Shown here: positions 1 through 7,304 of the stretch, piece by piece | How positions within the stretch are numbered: the first letter of the stretch is position 1 | How the letters are laid out: each line of letters begins with the position of its first letter | Source of the DNA: Aquimonas sp044344935 | GTDB lineage: Bacteria; Pseudomonadota; Gammaproteobacteria; Xanthomonadales; Xanthomonadaceae | DNA: 22,771 nt | NCBI GenBank assembly: GCA_044344935.1 | Contig: JBIJCA010000036.1 | Coordinates: 1-22,771 of the forward strand | Reading direction: 5' to 3' | The notes under the pieces: model-generated | Told to the model about the DNA's origin: nothing | Databases searched by the model: none | The model's input: only the letters and a program-made list of their open reading frames with translations | Translations under genes and position numbers: made by a program

Positions 1-16
1 CAGGCTTGCGGGAAGG

Positions 17-46
17 GGCGGCGCCCCCCTCCGGGGCCCCGCCGCC
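17..46. other. GC-rich hairpin at the left edge
   Basis: The arm at 17-23 (GGCGGCG) is exactly complementary to 40-46 (CGCCGCC). Inside it, CCCC at 24-27 can pair with GGGG at 33-36, leaving a three-base bulge. No T-run follows on either strand, so this is at best a Rho-independent-like or attenuating structure at the end of an upstream gene lying outside the window. I see no coding region in the first 120 bases. Confidence 0.3.
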
Positions 47-83
47 TGCGTGTTGGGGCGAGGGCGCCGGCCAGCGCTCGCGA

Positions 84-112
84 TGGTCAAGCTGTGAAGG
101 GTCTGTTAGAGT
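84..112 (+). promoter_or_regulatory. Possible sigma-70 promoter for the riboswitch-btuB transcript
   Basis: TGGTCA at 84-89 and TAGAGT at 107-112 are separated by 17 bases and each matches the sigma-70 consensus at four of six positions. Transcription would start near 119, shortly before the riboswitch. The placement fits well, but both hexamers are weak, so this is inferred largely from position. Confidence 0.35.
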
Positions 113-152
113 CCGCGCCGCCTCACGGTGACCGCGCAGTGCTGTTCGCAGC

Positions 153-352
153 GTCCGCGGTTTAAACGGGAAGCCAGTGCGCGCTCACGCGAGCGCAAAG
201 CTGGAGCTGCCCCCGCAACGGTAGGCGAGTGGATGCGAAGCGGCCGAAACCGCTCGCGTCCGATCCGGGCGAAGACCACTGTGCGACTGCATGGGAAGGT
301 GTCCGGATCGAAGGCGTACAGCCTTGGCTCGCGAGCCCGGAGACCGGCCTTG
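153..352 (+). promoter_or_regulatory. Cobalamin (AdoCbl-type) riboswitch
   Basis: The conserved blocks of the cobalamin riboswitch family occur in the right order. GGT followed by CGGGAAGCCAGTG is at 159-179, the CCCCGCAACGGTAGGCGAG core at 211-229, CCACT followed by TGGGAAGG at 276-299, and the B12 box AGCCCGGAGACCGGCC at 334-349. A perfect palindrome, GGCTCGCGAGCC, lies at 326-337 next to the B12 box. The element is followed by btuB and cobalamin genes, the expected regulon. In this family, binding of the cofactor lowers expression of the downstream gene. Exact boundaries are approximate. Confidence 0.94.
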
Positions 353-444
353 AGGGATGTCCCGACGCGCGGAGGGCGCAGTCTTGGGGTGTGCCGCCGG
401 CATTCGCCCGGTCGTCGCCTGCAAGTCGCTTTTTCCCCTCTGCG

Positions 445-501
445 CTCCGGGTGGTTACAGCCCCAAGAGTCCGCGCGGGTAGGCGCGGGCCGGAGACCAC
501 C
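445..501 (+). promoter_or_regulatory. Probable expression platform masking the btuB ribosome binding site
   Basis: The btuB Shine-Dalgarno sequence lies in CCGGAG at 490-495. It is exactly complementary to CTCCGG at 445-450. Alternatively GGTGGT at 450-455 can pair with ACCACC at 496-501, just before the ATG. A further hairpin, CCGCGC (471-476) with GCGCGG (483-488), sits between these arms. All these pairings would affect ribosome access, so translational control by the riboswitch is the likely mechanism. The pairings are read by eye, with no folding energy calculated. The T-run at 430-434 is not preceded by a convincing stem. Confidence 0.5.
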
Positions 502-2337
502 ATGCATATCGCAGCACCTCGACCCGCCGTCCTGGCGGCCGTCATCGCCTGTTCGTTTCTTCCCCCGGCGCACGCCCAGTCCGCCAAATCGCTGGACCGG
601 ATCGTGGTCACCGCGACCCGCACCGCGCAGACCCAGGATGCAAGCCTGGCTGCCATCACCGTCTTCGACCGCGCCGACATCGAGCGCCTGCAGGTGCAGT
701 CCCTGCTCGACCTGCTGCGCGGCGTGCCGGGTATCGCGCTGACGAACAACGGCGGTGCCGGCAAGGTCAGCGGCGTATTCGTCCGTGGCACCGAGGCGCG
801 TCACGTGCTGCTGCTGATCGATGGCGTGCGCGTCGGATCCGCCACCAGCGGCACGCCCGCCTTCCAGGACCTTCCGCTGGAACAGATCGAGCGCATCGAG
901 ATCGTGCGCGGGCCGTTCTCCAGCCTGTACGGTTCCGAAGCTCTCGGCGGCGTGATCCAGATCTTCACCCGTGACGCGCGCGCTGAGCCGCGCGCCAGCG
1001 GCTATCTGGGCCTCGGCAGCAACAGCACCGCACGCGGCAGCGCCGGTTTCGATGCGCGCGGCGATCGTGGCTGGTACCGCATCCATGCCGCCATCGACGA
1101 AACCGATGGCTACAACGCCTGTCGTGGTTCCTTGAGCGGCGGCTGCTTCACCAACGAGCCCGATGCTGACGGCTATACCAATCGCAGCCTGCAGCTGGCC
1201 GGCGGCTGGCGCTTCTCGCCGCAGGCGGCGCTCGAAGTGCGCGCGCTGCGTGCGGACTTCGAGACCGAATTCGACGGTGGCTTCAGCAATGAAATGGAGG
1301 GCAGCCAGCAGGTCTACAGCGCCAAGCTCGACCTCGCGCCCAGCGAGCGCGTCGCGCTGGCGTTCCGGCTGGGGCGCAACGCGGATCTCGCCGACAATTT
1401 CCTGGAAGGACGCTACCGCAGCAGCTTCGACACGCGCCGCAACACCGGCGGCGCGCAGGCCGACATCAGTCTCGGCAGCGGCCTGCTCAGCACCGGCGTC
1501 GACTGGCACCGCGATGAGGTCACCAGCACCACGGATTACGTCATCAAGGCGCGCACGCAGAAGGCGCTGTTCGCGCAGTGGCAGCAGACGCTTGGCAAGG
1601 CCTCGCTGCAGCTTGCCGGCCGTCGCGATGACGACAGTCAGTTCGGCAATGAGGCCACCGGCAGCCTGCTGTGGGGCTTCAGCTTCAGCGAAACCCTGCG
1701 GCTGACCGCCAGCGCCGGCACCGCCTTCCGCGCGCCGAGCTTCAACGACCTCTATTTTCCCGGTTTCGGCAATCCGGATCTGAAGCCCGAGACCTCGGAA
1801 AGTCTGGAGCTCGGCCTGCGTGGCAGTCCCTCGTGGGGCGGCTGGGCGGCGTCGGTGTTCCGCACCGAGGTCGAGCAGCTCATCGCCTTCGACCCGATCG
1901 AGTTCATTCCGGTGAACATCAATCGCGCGCGCATCGACGGCCTCGAACTCAGTGCGGAAGGCGAGCTCGCCGGCACCCAGCTGCGCGCAAGTGCGACCGT
2001 GCTCGACGCACGCAGTGTTGTCGAGGGTCCGGCCGACGGTCGTGAGCTGCCGCGTCGCCCGCCGCGTTCGATGCAGATCGACGCCGACCGCAGCTACGGC
2101 CGTTTCAGCCTCGGCGCCAGCATGTTCGCGGCCAGCGCGCGCTTCGACGATCTCGGCAACTCCACGCGACTGCCGGGTTACGCCACGGTCGATCTACGCT
2201 TCGGCTGGGCGCTCAACGCGGATTGGAGCCTGCAGCTCTCAGGCAACAACCTCTTCGATCGCCGCTACGAAACGGCGGCCTTCTACAACCAGCCCGGTCG
2301 CACCTGGCTGCTGGGTCTGCGCTACAGCCCGCGCTGA
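502..2337 (+). CDS. btuB: TonB-dependent outer-membrane vitamin B12 receptor BtuB
   Basis: This 611-residue protein imports cobalamin and related corrinoids across the outer membrane using TonB energy. A signal peptide spans residues 1-25, with cleavage expected after AHA. The TonB box region LDRIVVTATR is at 31-40. The plug domain follows, with the typical IERIEIVRGPFSSLYGSEA stretch and GGVIQIFTRD, then a beta-barrel ending in LLGLRYSPR. Length matches E. coli BtuB (about 614). The frame is open from 229, but that start would lie inside the riboswitch. The ATG at 502 has GGAG at 492-495 and begins directly with the signal peptide, so it is preferred. The riboswitch upstream and the cob genes downstream support B12 rather than iron-siderophore specificity. 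The final residue is not the usual aromatic; a tyrosine lies four from the end. Confidence 0.93.
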   Translation: MHIAAPRPAVLAAVIACSFLPPAHAQSAKSLDRIVVTATRTAQTQDASLAAITVFDRADIERLQVQSLLDLLRGVPGIALTNNGGAGKVSGVFVRGTEARHVLLLIDGVRVGSATSGTPAFQDLPLEQIERIEIVRGPFSSLYGSEALGGVIQIFTRDARAEPRASGYLGLGSNSTARGSAGFDARGDRGWYRIHAAIDETDGYNACRGSLSGGCFTNEPDADGYTNRSLQLAGGWRFSPQAALEVRALRADFETEFDGGFSNEMEGSQQVYSAKLDLAPSERVALAFRLGRNADLADNFLEGRYRSSFDTRRNTGGAQADISLGSGLLSTGVDWHRDEVTSTTDYVIKARTQKALFAQWQQTLGKASLQLAGRRDDDSQFGNEATGSLLWGFSFSETLRLTASAGTAFRAPSFNDLYFPGFGNPDLKPETSESLELGLRGSPSWGGWAASVFRTEVEQLIAFDPIEFIPVNINRARIDGLELSAEGELAGTQLRASATVLDARSVVEGPADGRELPRRPPRSMQIDADRSYGRFSLGASMFAASARFDDLGNSTRLPGYATVDLRFGWALNADWSLQLSGNNLFDRRYETAAFYNQPGRTWLLGLRYSPR

Positions 2338-2356
2338 GAGCGGCCCGCGTGCTTCC

Positions 2357-2387
2357 GCGTCGACGTCCGCCAACGTCGACGCCTTTT
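2357..2387 (+). terminator. Intrinsic terminator or attenuator between btuB and the cob genes
   Basis: A perfect 10-base stem is formed by GCGTCGACGT (2357-2366) and ACGTCGACGC (2373-2382) around the loop CCGCCA. It is followed by CTTTTCGATTT. This is the best Rho-independent terminator shape in the window. It lies 20 bases after the btuB stop and ahead of the next gene's AGGAG. It should at least partly uncouple btuB from the downstream genes. Confidence 0.72.
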
Positions 2388-2407
2388 CGATTTCAAGGAG
2401 ACCCGCC

Positions 2408-2986
2408 ATGCGTCCGCGCCTGTCCGATCTGACTGTCCCCGTGGTTCCTGTCCTCTGCGCACTTGCGCTGTGGATGCTGCTTACCCGTCTGCCCGATGCC
2501 AGCCAATGGCTGCACCTGCGCGATGCGTCGATGGCGGTGTTCTTCATCGGCGGTCTGCTGTTGCGCAGTCCGCTGGCCTTCGCCGGTTTCATCGCGCTGG
2601 CGTTCGGCATCGACGCCGTGGTGTTCGCGCGTACCGACATGCTGCACCTCTGTCTGAGCCCGGCCTGCGGGTTTCTGATTCCGGCCTATGGCGCGCTCTG
2701 GTTCAGCGGACGCTGGCTGGCACCGCGCACTCGCGGTGACGCCCGCGGATGGGTGCTCGCCGCCGCCGCCGGCGGCGTCGCGGCGTCGCTGTCTTTCCTG
2801 ATCTCCAACGGGTCCTTCTACCTGCTCAGCGGCCTGTTCGGAGAACTCAGCCTGGCCGGCTTTGCGGCCCAGTTCGCCCGCTACGCGCCGGGCTTCGCGC
2901 TGACCGGCAGCGCCTGGATCGTGCTCGGTCTGTGCGCGGTGGCGCTGCTGCAGCAGCGCGGGCGGCACGCGGTTTCGCCGGCATGA
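2408..2986 (+). CDS. Small polytopic membrane protein in the B12 operon, possibly S-component-like
   Basis: I do not recognise this 192-residue protein with certainty. It has about five to six hydrophobic segments (roughly residues 11-27, 42-52, 56-75, 85-102, 115-133 and 163-182), short loops and no soluble domain. Size, topology and the SNGSFYLLSG stretch near 133-142 are reminiscent of substrate-binding S components of ECF transporters, but no ECF ATPase or T subunit lies nearby. The ATG at 2408 is preceded by AAGGAG at 2395-2400, a good ribosome binding site. Its stop overlaps the cobB start (ATGA), so the two are translationally coupled. The position between btuB and cobB suggests handling of corrinoid, cobalt or a precursor such as dimethylbenzimidazole in the inner membrane. 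That role is inference only. Confidence 0.85.
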   Translation: MRPRLSDLTVPVVPVLCALALWMLLTRLPDASQWLHLRDASMAVFFIGGLLLRSPLAFAGFIALAFGIDAVVFARTDMLHLCLSPACGFLIPAYGALWFSGRWLAPRTRGDARGWVLAAAAGGVAASLSFLISNGSFYLLSGLFGELSLAGFAAQFARYAPGFALTGSAWIVLGLCAVALLQQRGRHAVSPA

Positions 2987-4275
2987 GCACACGGTCCTGT
3001 CCGGCGCTGCTGATCGCAGCGCCGGCCTCGGGGCAGGGCAAGACCAGCTACACCGCAGCGCTGGCGCGCGCGCATGTACGCGCCGGCAGGCGCGTGCGGG
3101 TGTTCAAGACCGGGCCGGACTTTCTCGACCCGATGATTCTCGAACGCGCCGGCGGCGCGCCGGTTGGCGCGCTCGACCTGTGGATGGGCGGCGAGTGCGA
3201 GGTGCGGGCGCAGCTGCACGCGGCGGCTGGCGAAGCCGACCTGATCCTGGTCGAGGGCATGATGGGTCTGTTCGACGGTTCGCCGTCAGCGGCTGACCTC
3301 GCGCAGGCGCTGGGCCTGCCGGTACGGGCGGTGATCGACGCCAACGCGCTGGCCCAGACCTTCGGGGCGTTGGCGCTCGGGCTTGCCCGATACCGGCCGG
3401 GGCTGAGTCTCGAAGGTGTGGTCGCCAGCCGGGTCGCCAGCGACTGGCATGCGCGGCTGCTGCGCGAGAGTCTGCCGAGGGAGATCGCATGGCGGGGCGC
3501 GCTGCGGGAGTGCGCGCAGGGTCGTCTGCCTGAACGCCATCTGGGCCTGCTGCCCGCCTCGGAGGTCAGCGATCTGGAGTCACGCATCGATGCCCTGGCG
3601 CAGGCGCTGTGTGCGGACGGGCTGTCGCCGCTGCCCGCACCGGTGTCGTTTCCCGCGGCAGATGTCGAATGCGTGCCGCCGCTGCTCTGCGGTCGGCGGA
3701 TCGCGATCGCAGCGGATGCCGCTTTCTGCTTCGACTATTCGGCAAACCGAGCGCTGCTGCGCGCGGCCGGCGCCGAGCTGGTTGATTTCTCGCCGCTCGC
3801 GGGCGACCCGCTGCCCGACTGCGATGCGATCTGGTTGCCCGGCGGCTATCCCGAGCTGCACCTGCCGACCTTGTCGGCGCGACGCGACCTGTGGTCGGCC
3901 CTGCATCTCCATGTCGAAGCCGGCCGTCCGCTGCTGGCCGAGTGCGGTGGTCTGCTCGCCCTGCTGACCCGTCTGGAGGACGCGGATGGCCAGGCCGCGG
4001 CGATGGCCGGGCTGGTGCCGGGCAGCGCTCGCATTGGTGAGCGTCTGTGCGGCCTTGGCCTGCAGCAGGTCGATCTGCCCGAGGGGCGGCTGCGCGGGCA
4101 CAGCTTCCACTACGCCCGCGCCGAGATCGGTCAGCGAGCGATCGCGCACGCACTGGACCCCAACGGTGCGCCGACCGCCGAGCCCGTCTATCGCCAGCGG
4201 CGCCTGACCGCCAGCTTCCTGCACCTCTATTTCCCATCCAACCCGCGCGCCGCCTGCGCCCTGTTCATGGAGTGA
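2983..4275 (+). CDS. cobB: Cobyrinate a,c-diamide synthase (CobB/CbiA family)
   Basis: This 430-residue enzyme uses ATP and glutamine to amidate the a and c side chains of the corrin ring. An N-terminal synthetase domain (about 1-220) shows the phosphate-binding stretch ASGQGKTS at 15-22 and FKTGPDFLDP at 41-50. A class I glutamine amidotransferase domain (about 238-430) has WLPGGYPE at 284-291, the nucleophile Cys321 in AECGG, and the catalytic histidine probably His414 in SFLHLYF. Both halves are intact and the length suits the family. The ATG overlaps the preceding stop by 4 bases and has only a weak ribosome binding site, pointing to coupled translation. The related CobQ/CbiP is larger and lacks this length and start pattern. 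Having cobB but no other ring-modifying gene nearby is notable. Confidence 0.92.
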   Translation: MSTRSCPALLIAAPASGQGKTSYTAALARAHVRAGRRVRVFKTGPDFLDPMILERAGGAPVGALDLWMGGECEVRAQLHAAAGEADLILVEGMMGLFDGSPSAADLAQALGLPVRAVIDANALAQTFGALALGLARYRPGLSLEGVVASRVASDWHARLLRESLPREIAWRGALRECAQGRLPERHLGLLPASEVSDLESRIDALAQALCADGLSPLPAPVSFPAADVECVPPLLCGRRIAIAADAAFCFDYSANRALLRAAGAELVDFSPLAGDPLPDCDAIWLPGGYPELHLPTLSARRDLWSALHLHVEAGRPLLAECGGLLALLTRLEDADGQAAAMAGLVPGSARIGERLCGLGLQQVDLPEGRLRGHSFHYARAEIGQRAIAHALDPNGAPTAEPVYRQRRLTASFLHLYFPSNPRAACALFME

Positions 4276-4277
4276 GC

Positions 4278-4826
4278 ATGTTGACCCAACCCGCTGTCGC
4301 GTCCGACTGCACGCTGATTCTCGGCGGTGCGCGTTCGGGCAAGAGCGCTTATGCGGAGCGGCTTGCCGAGGGCAGTGGACGCGACGTCGTCTACATCGCC
4401 ACGGCGACCGCAGGCGATGGCGAGATGGCCGCGCGCATCGCCCATCACCAGCAGCGCCGGCCACCGCACTGGCGCACGATCGAGTGCCCCCGCGGCCTTG
4501 CGCAGGCGCTGCGGAGCGCGGCTGCGCCCGGTCGCTGCCTGCTGGTCGACTGCTTGACGCTGTGGGCTTCGAACCTGCTGTTCGAGGAAGGCGAAGCCGA
4601 ATGGCAGCGCGAGCGCGCCGAACTGCTGGACCTGCTGCCTGCACTGCCGGGTGAGGTGCTGCTGGTCAGCAACGAGGTCGGTCTCGGCGTGGTGCCGATC
4701 GGTGCGATCAGCCGTCGCTTCGTCGACGAAAGCGGGCGTCTGCACCAGGCGCTTGCCGCGCTCTGCGAACGCGTGGTCTTCGTCGCCGCCGGCTTGCCGC
4801 TGGCGCTCAAGGGCCGGCTGCCGTGA
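4278..4826 (+). CDS. cobU: Adenosylcobinamide kinase / adenosylcobinamide-phosphate guanylyltransferase
   Basis: This 182-residue bifunctional enzyme (CobU/CobP) phosphorylates adenosylcobinamide and then attaches GMP, giving adenosylcobinamide-GDP for nucleotide-loop assembly. The P-loop GGARSGKS is at residues 16-23. The histidine region that takes the GMP in this family is visible as AHHQQRR (55-61), followed by WRTIE (65-69). DCLTLW is at 91-96 and SNEVGLGVVP at 131-140, both family signatures. The ATG is two bases after the cobB stop, and GGAG at 4269-4272 serves as its ribosome binding site. The stop overlaps the GTG start of cobT. Length matches E. coli CobU (about 181). Confidence 0.95.
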   Translation: MLTQPAVASDCTLILGGARSGKSAYAERLAEGSGRDVVYIATATAGDGEMAARIAHHQQRRPPHWRTIECPRGLAQALRSAAAPGRCLLVDCLTLWASNLLFEEGEAEWQRERAELLDLLPALPGEVLLVSNEVGLGVVPIGAISRRFVDESGRLHQALAALCERVVFVAAGLPLALKGRLP

Positions 4827-5872
4827 GCTGGTGGGCGGCGGGCTGCGCCGCGCCCGATCGTGCGGCCGCGCAGCGCGCGCAGGCGCGCCAGCAGCAGTTG
4901 ACCAAGCCGCGTGGCTCGCTGGGGCAGCTGGAGTCCCTGGCGATCTCCCTGGCAGAGCTGCAGGGCCGGGCGGTGCCGCAGGTGGATCGGGTCTGGATCG
5001 CAGTGTTTGCAGGCGATCACGGCTTCGCTGCCGAGGGCGTCTCGGCCTACCCGCAGGCAGTGACTGGCGAGATGCTGCGCAACTTCGCCGACGGCGGCGC
5101 GGCGATCTGCGTGCTGGCGCGCGCGCTCGGCGCCGAGCTTGAAGTGATCGATCTCGGCACGCTCAACGACCCGGGCGAGCTTGCCGGCGTACGGCGCGCG
5201 CGGATCGCGGACTGCACGGCCAGTTTTCTGATCGCGCCCGCCCTCGACGAAGCGCAGCTGCAGCAGGCGCTCGCGGAGGGCGCGGCCAGCGTCGCCCGCG
5301 CGCGCGGCGCCGATACGGAGCTCTACATCGGCGGAGAGATGGGGATCGGCAATTCCTCGTCGGCCGCGGCGCTGGCCTGCGCTCTGCTGGGCGAATCACC
5401 CGAACGGATGGCGGGTCGCGGCACCGGGCTGGATGTCGCCGGCGTGGAGCGCAAGCGCGCGCTGCTGCGGCGCGCTCTGCTGCGCCACGCCGATGCTCGT
5501 TCGCCGCTGGAGATCCTGCGCGCTTTCGGCGGCTTCGAAGTGGCTGCGCTCTGCGGTGCCTACATCGCCGCCGCCCAGGCCGGACTGCCGGTGCTGGTGG
5601 ACGGATTTATCGCCAGCGCTGCGGCGCTGTGCGCGGTGCATCTCAATCCCGGCGTGCGGCCCTGGCTGCTGTTCGCCCATCGCTCCGACGAGCTGGGCCA
5701 TGCGCGCCTGCTGCAGGCGCTGCACGCGCAGCCCTTGCTCGATCTCGGCCTGCGACTGGGCGAGGCCAGCGGCGCCGCTGTCGCAGTGCCGCTGCTGCGG
5801 CTCGCCTGCGCCCTGCACGCGCATATGGCGAGCTTCGCCGAAGCCGGCGTGAGCGAGGCCAGCGATGCTTGA
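4823..5872 (+). CDS. cobT: Nicotinate-nucleotide:dimethylbenzimidazole phosphoribosyltransferase
   Basis: CobT activates the lower ligand base by transferring ribose phosphate from nicotinate mononucleotide to 5,6-dimethylbenzimidazole, giving alpha-ribazole phosphate. The 349-residue length matches the family. Signatures seen are TKPRGSLGQLE at 27-37, FAGDHGFAAEGVSAYP at 62-77, GEMGIGNSSSAAA at 171-183, GRGTGLD at 198-204, and the catalytic glutamate Glu314 in LGEASGAA. The start is GTG at 4823, overlapping the cobU stop (GTGA). No later start keeps the N-terminal region of the family. The 3' end overlaps cobC by 8 bases. It supplies the substrate that CobS joins to the CobU product. Confidence 0.95.
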   Translation: MSWWAAGCAAPDRAAAQRAQARQQQLTKPRGSLGQLESLAISLAELQGRAVPQVDRVWIAVFAGDHGFAAEGVSAYPQAVTGEMLRNFADGGAAICVLARALGAELEVIDLGTLNDPGELAGVRRARIADCTASFLIAPALDEAQLQQALAEGAASVARARGADTELYIGGEMGIGNSSSAAALACALLGESPERMAGRGTGLDVAGVERKRALLRRALLRHADARSPLEILRAFGGFEVAALCGAYIAAAQAGLPVLVDGFIASAAALCAVHLNPGVRPWLLFAHRSDELGHARLLQALHAQPLLDLGLRLGEASGAAVAVPLLRLACALHAHMASFAEAGVSEASDA

Positions 5873-6416
5873 GCTGCTGCGCCACGGCGACACTGGCCGC
5901 AGCGGTTTTCGGGGTCTGCTCGACGATGCCCTGAGCCCCTTGGGCTGGGCGCAGATGGAGTCCGCGATCGCCGGTCGCTGCTGGCAACAGCTTCTGTGTT
6001 CTCCGCTGCAGCGCTGCCGGCACTTCGCCGAAGCGCTGGCGCAGCGATGGGGCGTGTCGCTGCAGGTCGAGGAGGCGCTCCGCGAATACGATTTCGGCGC
6101 ATGGACGGGATGCACGCCCGCGGACCTGTACGCAGAGCAGCCCGATGCACTAGCGCGCTTCTGGGCAGACCCGGACGCCCATCCGCCGCCCGGCGCGGAA
6201 CGGCTCGTCGACTTTGAAGCCCGCGTGCTTGGCGCGCTGCGCCGGGCGCATGCGCGGCACGCAGGGCAGCAGGTGCTGTGCATCACCCACGGCGGCGTGA
6301 TGCGCCTGCTGCAGTGCCGCCAGCGTGGCTGGGCGCGCACCCGGATGAGCGAAATCGAGGTGGCGCATGCGGCCCTGCTGCAGGTTCAGCCCGTCACGCT
6401 GGGTGCCTCCACATGA
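5865..6416 (+). CDS. cobC: Alpha-ribazole phosphatase, histidine phosphatase family
   Basis: This 183-residue protein belongs to the histidine phosphatase (phosphoglycerate mutase-like) superfamily. The RHG motif is at residues 6-8 with nucleophile His7, an arginine at 50 lies in SPLQR, an acid residue is in REYDFGAWTG (73-82), and the second histidine His142 lies in THGG. In the cob context it most likely removes phosphate from alpha-ribazole phosphate or adenosylcobalamin phosphate. The superfamily is broad, so the specific substrate rests on the neighbours. The symbol cobC follows the Salmonella naming, not the aminotransferase-like cobC of Pseudomonas. It overlaps cobT by 8 bases and cobS by 4 bases. 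Confidence 0.87.
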   Translation: MLELLRHGDTGRSGFRGLLDDALSPLGWAQMESAIAGRCWQQLLCSPLQRCRHFAEALAQRWGVSLQVEEALREYDFGAWTGCTPADLYAEQPDALARFWADPDAHPPPGAERLVDFEARVLGALRRAHARHAGQQVLCITHGGVMRLLQCRQRGWARTRMSEIEVAHAALLQVQPVTLGAST

Positions 6417-7156
6417 AGGCGTTCTGGTTCGCGCTGGCCTTCCTGACCCGACTGCCGACGCCGCGGTTGGACTTCGCCGATCGCGACAACCAGGGCCGCG
6501 CGCTGGTGTGGTATCCGGCGGTGGGCGCGCTGATCGGTGGTCTGTTGTCGCTGGGCGTGTTTCTCGGGCAGGCGCTGGTTCTGCCACCGCTGCTGCTCGC
6601 TGCGCTGCTGCTTGCACTGTGGGTGTGGATCAGCGGCGCCCTGCATCTCGACGGTCTGGCCGACTGCGCGGATGCCTGGGCCGGCGGCCACGCGGACCGC
6701 GCGCGCTCGCTCCGCATTCTCAAGGACCCGGCTGCGGGGCCGATGGGTGTGGTGGCCGTAGTGCTGGTGCTGCTGCTCAAGTTTGCAGCGCTGGCTTCGC
6801 TGACCGGCGAGGCCTGGGCGTGGCTGTGGCTGGCGCCGATGCTGGGGCGCGCAGCGGCGGTCGGCCTGTTTCTGAGCACCGCCTATGTGCGCCCAGGCGG
6901 CTTGGGTGCGGCCCTCGTCGAGGCTCCGCGGAGAGGGGCGATGCTGGCCTTGGCGACGTCTGCGGCGCTGGCGCTGCTGATCGGCTGGACGGGGCTCGCC
7001 ATGCTGGCTGCCGCGCTCGCGGTGTTCCTGCGCTGGCGGGCGGAGTGCCTGGCGCGCCTCGGGGGCTTTACGGGCGACGCTGCCGGCAGCCTGATCGAAC
7101 GCGTGGAGACAGCCGCGCTGGTGGCCGCCTGCGTGGTCACGCTCGCCGTGGGGTAG
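6413..7156 (+). CDS. cobS: Adenosylcobinamide-GDP ribazoletransferase (cobalamin synthase)
   Basis: CobS is the inner-membrane enzyme that joins adenosylcobinamide-GDP with alpha-ribazole (or its phosphate) to form cobalamin (phosphate). The 247-residue sequence is very hydrophobic with several membrane segments. It shows FLTRLPTP at 10-17, the acidic metal-binding stretch GALHLDGLADCADAW at 75-89, KDPAAGPMG at 104-112 and GGFTGDAAGSLIE at 217-229, all hallmarks of the family. The ATG at 6413 overlaps the cobC stop. The open frame runs further upstream inside cobC, but the family N-terminus begins at this methionine. It is the last gene of the B12 unit. Confidence 0.95.
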   Translation: MKAFWFALAFLTRLPTPRLDFADRDNQGRALVWYPAVGALIGGLLSLGVFLGQALVLPPLLLAALLLALWVWISGALHLDGLADCADAWAGGHADRARSLRILKDPAAGPMGVVAVVLVLLLKFAALASLTGEAWAWLWLAPMLGRAAAVGLFLSTAYVRPGGLGAALVEAPRRGAMLALATSAALALLIGWTGLAMLAAALAVFLRWRAECLARLGGFTGDAAGSLIERVETAALVAACVVTLAVG

Positions 7157-7242
7157 GCGCTTGGGTGTCGCACCGCGGCGGATCGGCGCATCCGATAGGC
7201 CCGGGCCTACTCCATGGGCACTGTGGGGTTGCGAGCGTGGAG

Positions 7243-7257
7243 TGCGCAGATTGCGCA
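7243..7257. repeat. Small repeat-hairpin TGCGCA-GAT-TGCGCA
   Basis: Two copies of the self-complementary hexamer TGCGCA flank GAT. They form both a direct and an inverted repeat in the convergent gap after cobS. A second small stem, CGGAT/ATCCG, lies nearer the cobS stop. No function is known. It may add to transcript-end structure. Confidence 0.3.
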
Positions 7258-7271
7258 GCAAGGCCCAGCCC

Positions 7272-7304
7272 ACCCGGCGCCGCGCGACGTGCGCGGCGCT
7301 GGGT
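7272..7304. terminator. Bidirectional hairpin between cobS and the glycosyltransferase gene
   Basis: The arm 7272-7285 pairs with 7291-7304 over 14 bases, with one G-T wobble, around the loop GACGT. The core GCGCCGCGC/GCGCGGCGC is perfect. It directly abuts the stop of the minus-strand gene and lies 115 bases after cobS. There is no T-run, so efficient intrinsic termination is not assured. Position and symmetry suit a shared 3' end for convergent genes. Confidence 0.5.

Noticed and set aside
427..440. T-run at 430-434 as a riboswitch-controlled terminator
   Set aside because: I could not find a stable stem directly before the T-run. Pairings around the Shine-Dalgarno give a better explanation.
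229..501. N-terminal extension of the btuB frame to 229
   Set aside because: This stretch lies in the riboswitch and its expression platform. A signal peptide and Shine-Dalgarno sequence fit the ATG at 502.
106..1509. 467-codon minus-strand open frame across the riboswitch and btuB
   Set aside because: It runs antisense to the riboswitch and to the BtuB plug domain and has low-complexity composition, with no signature.
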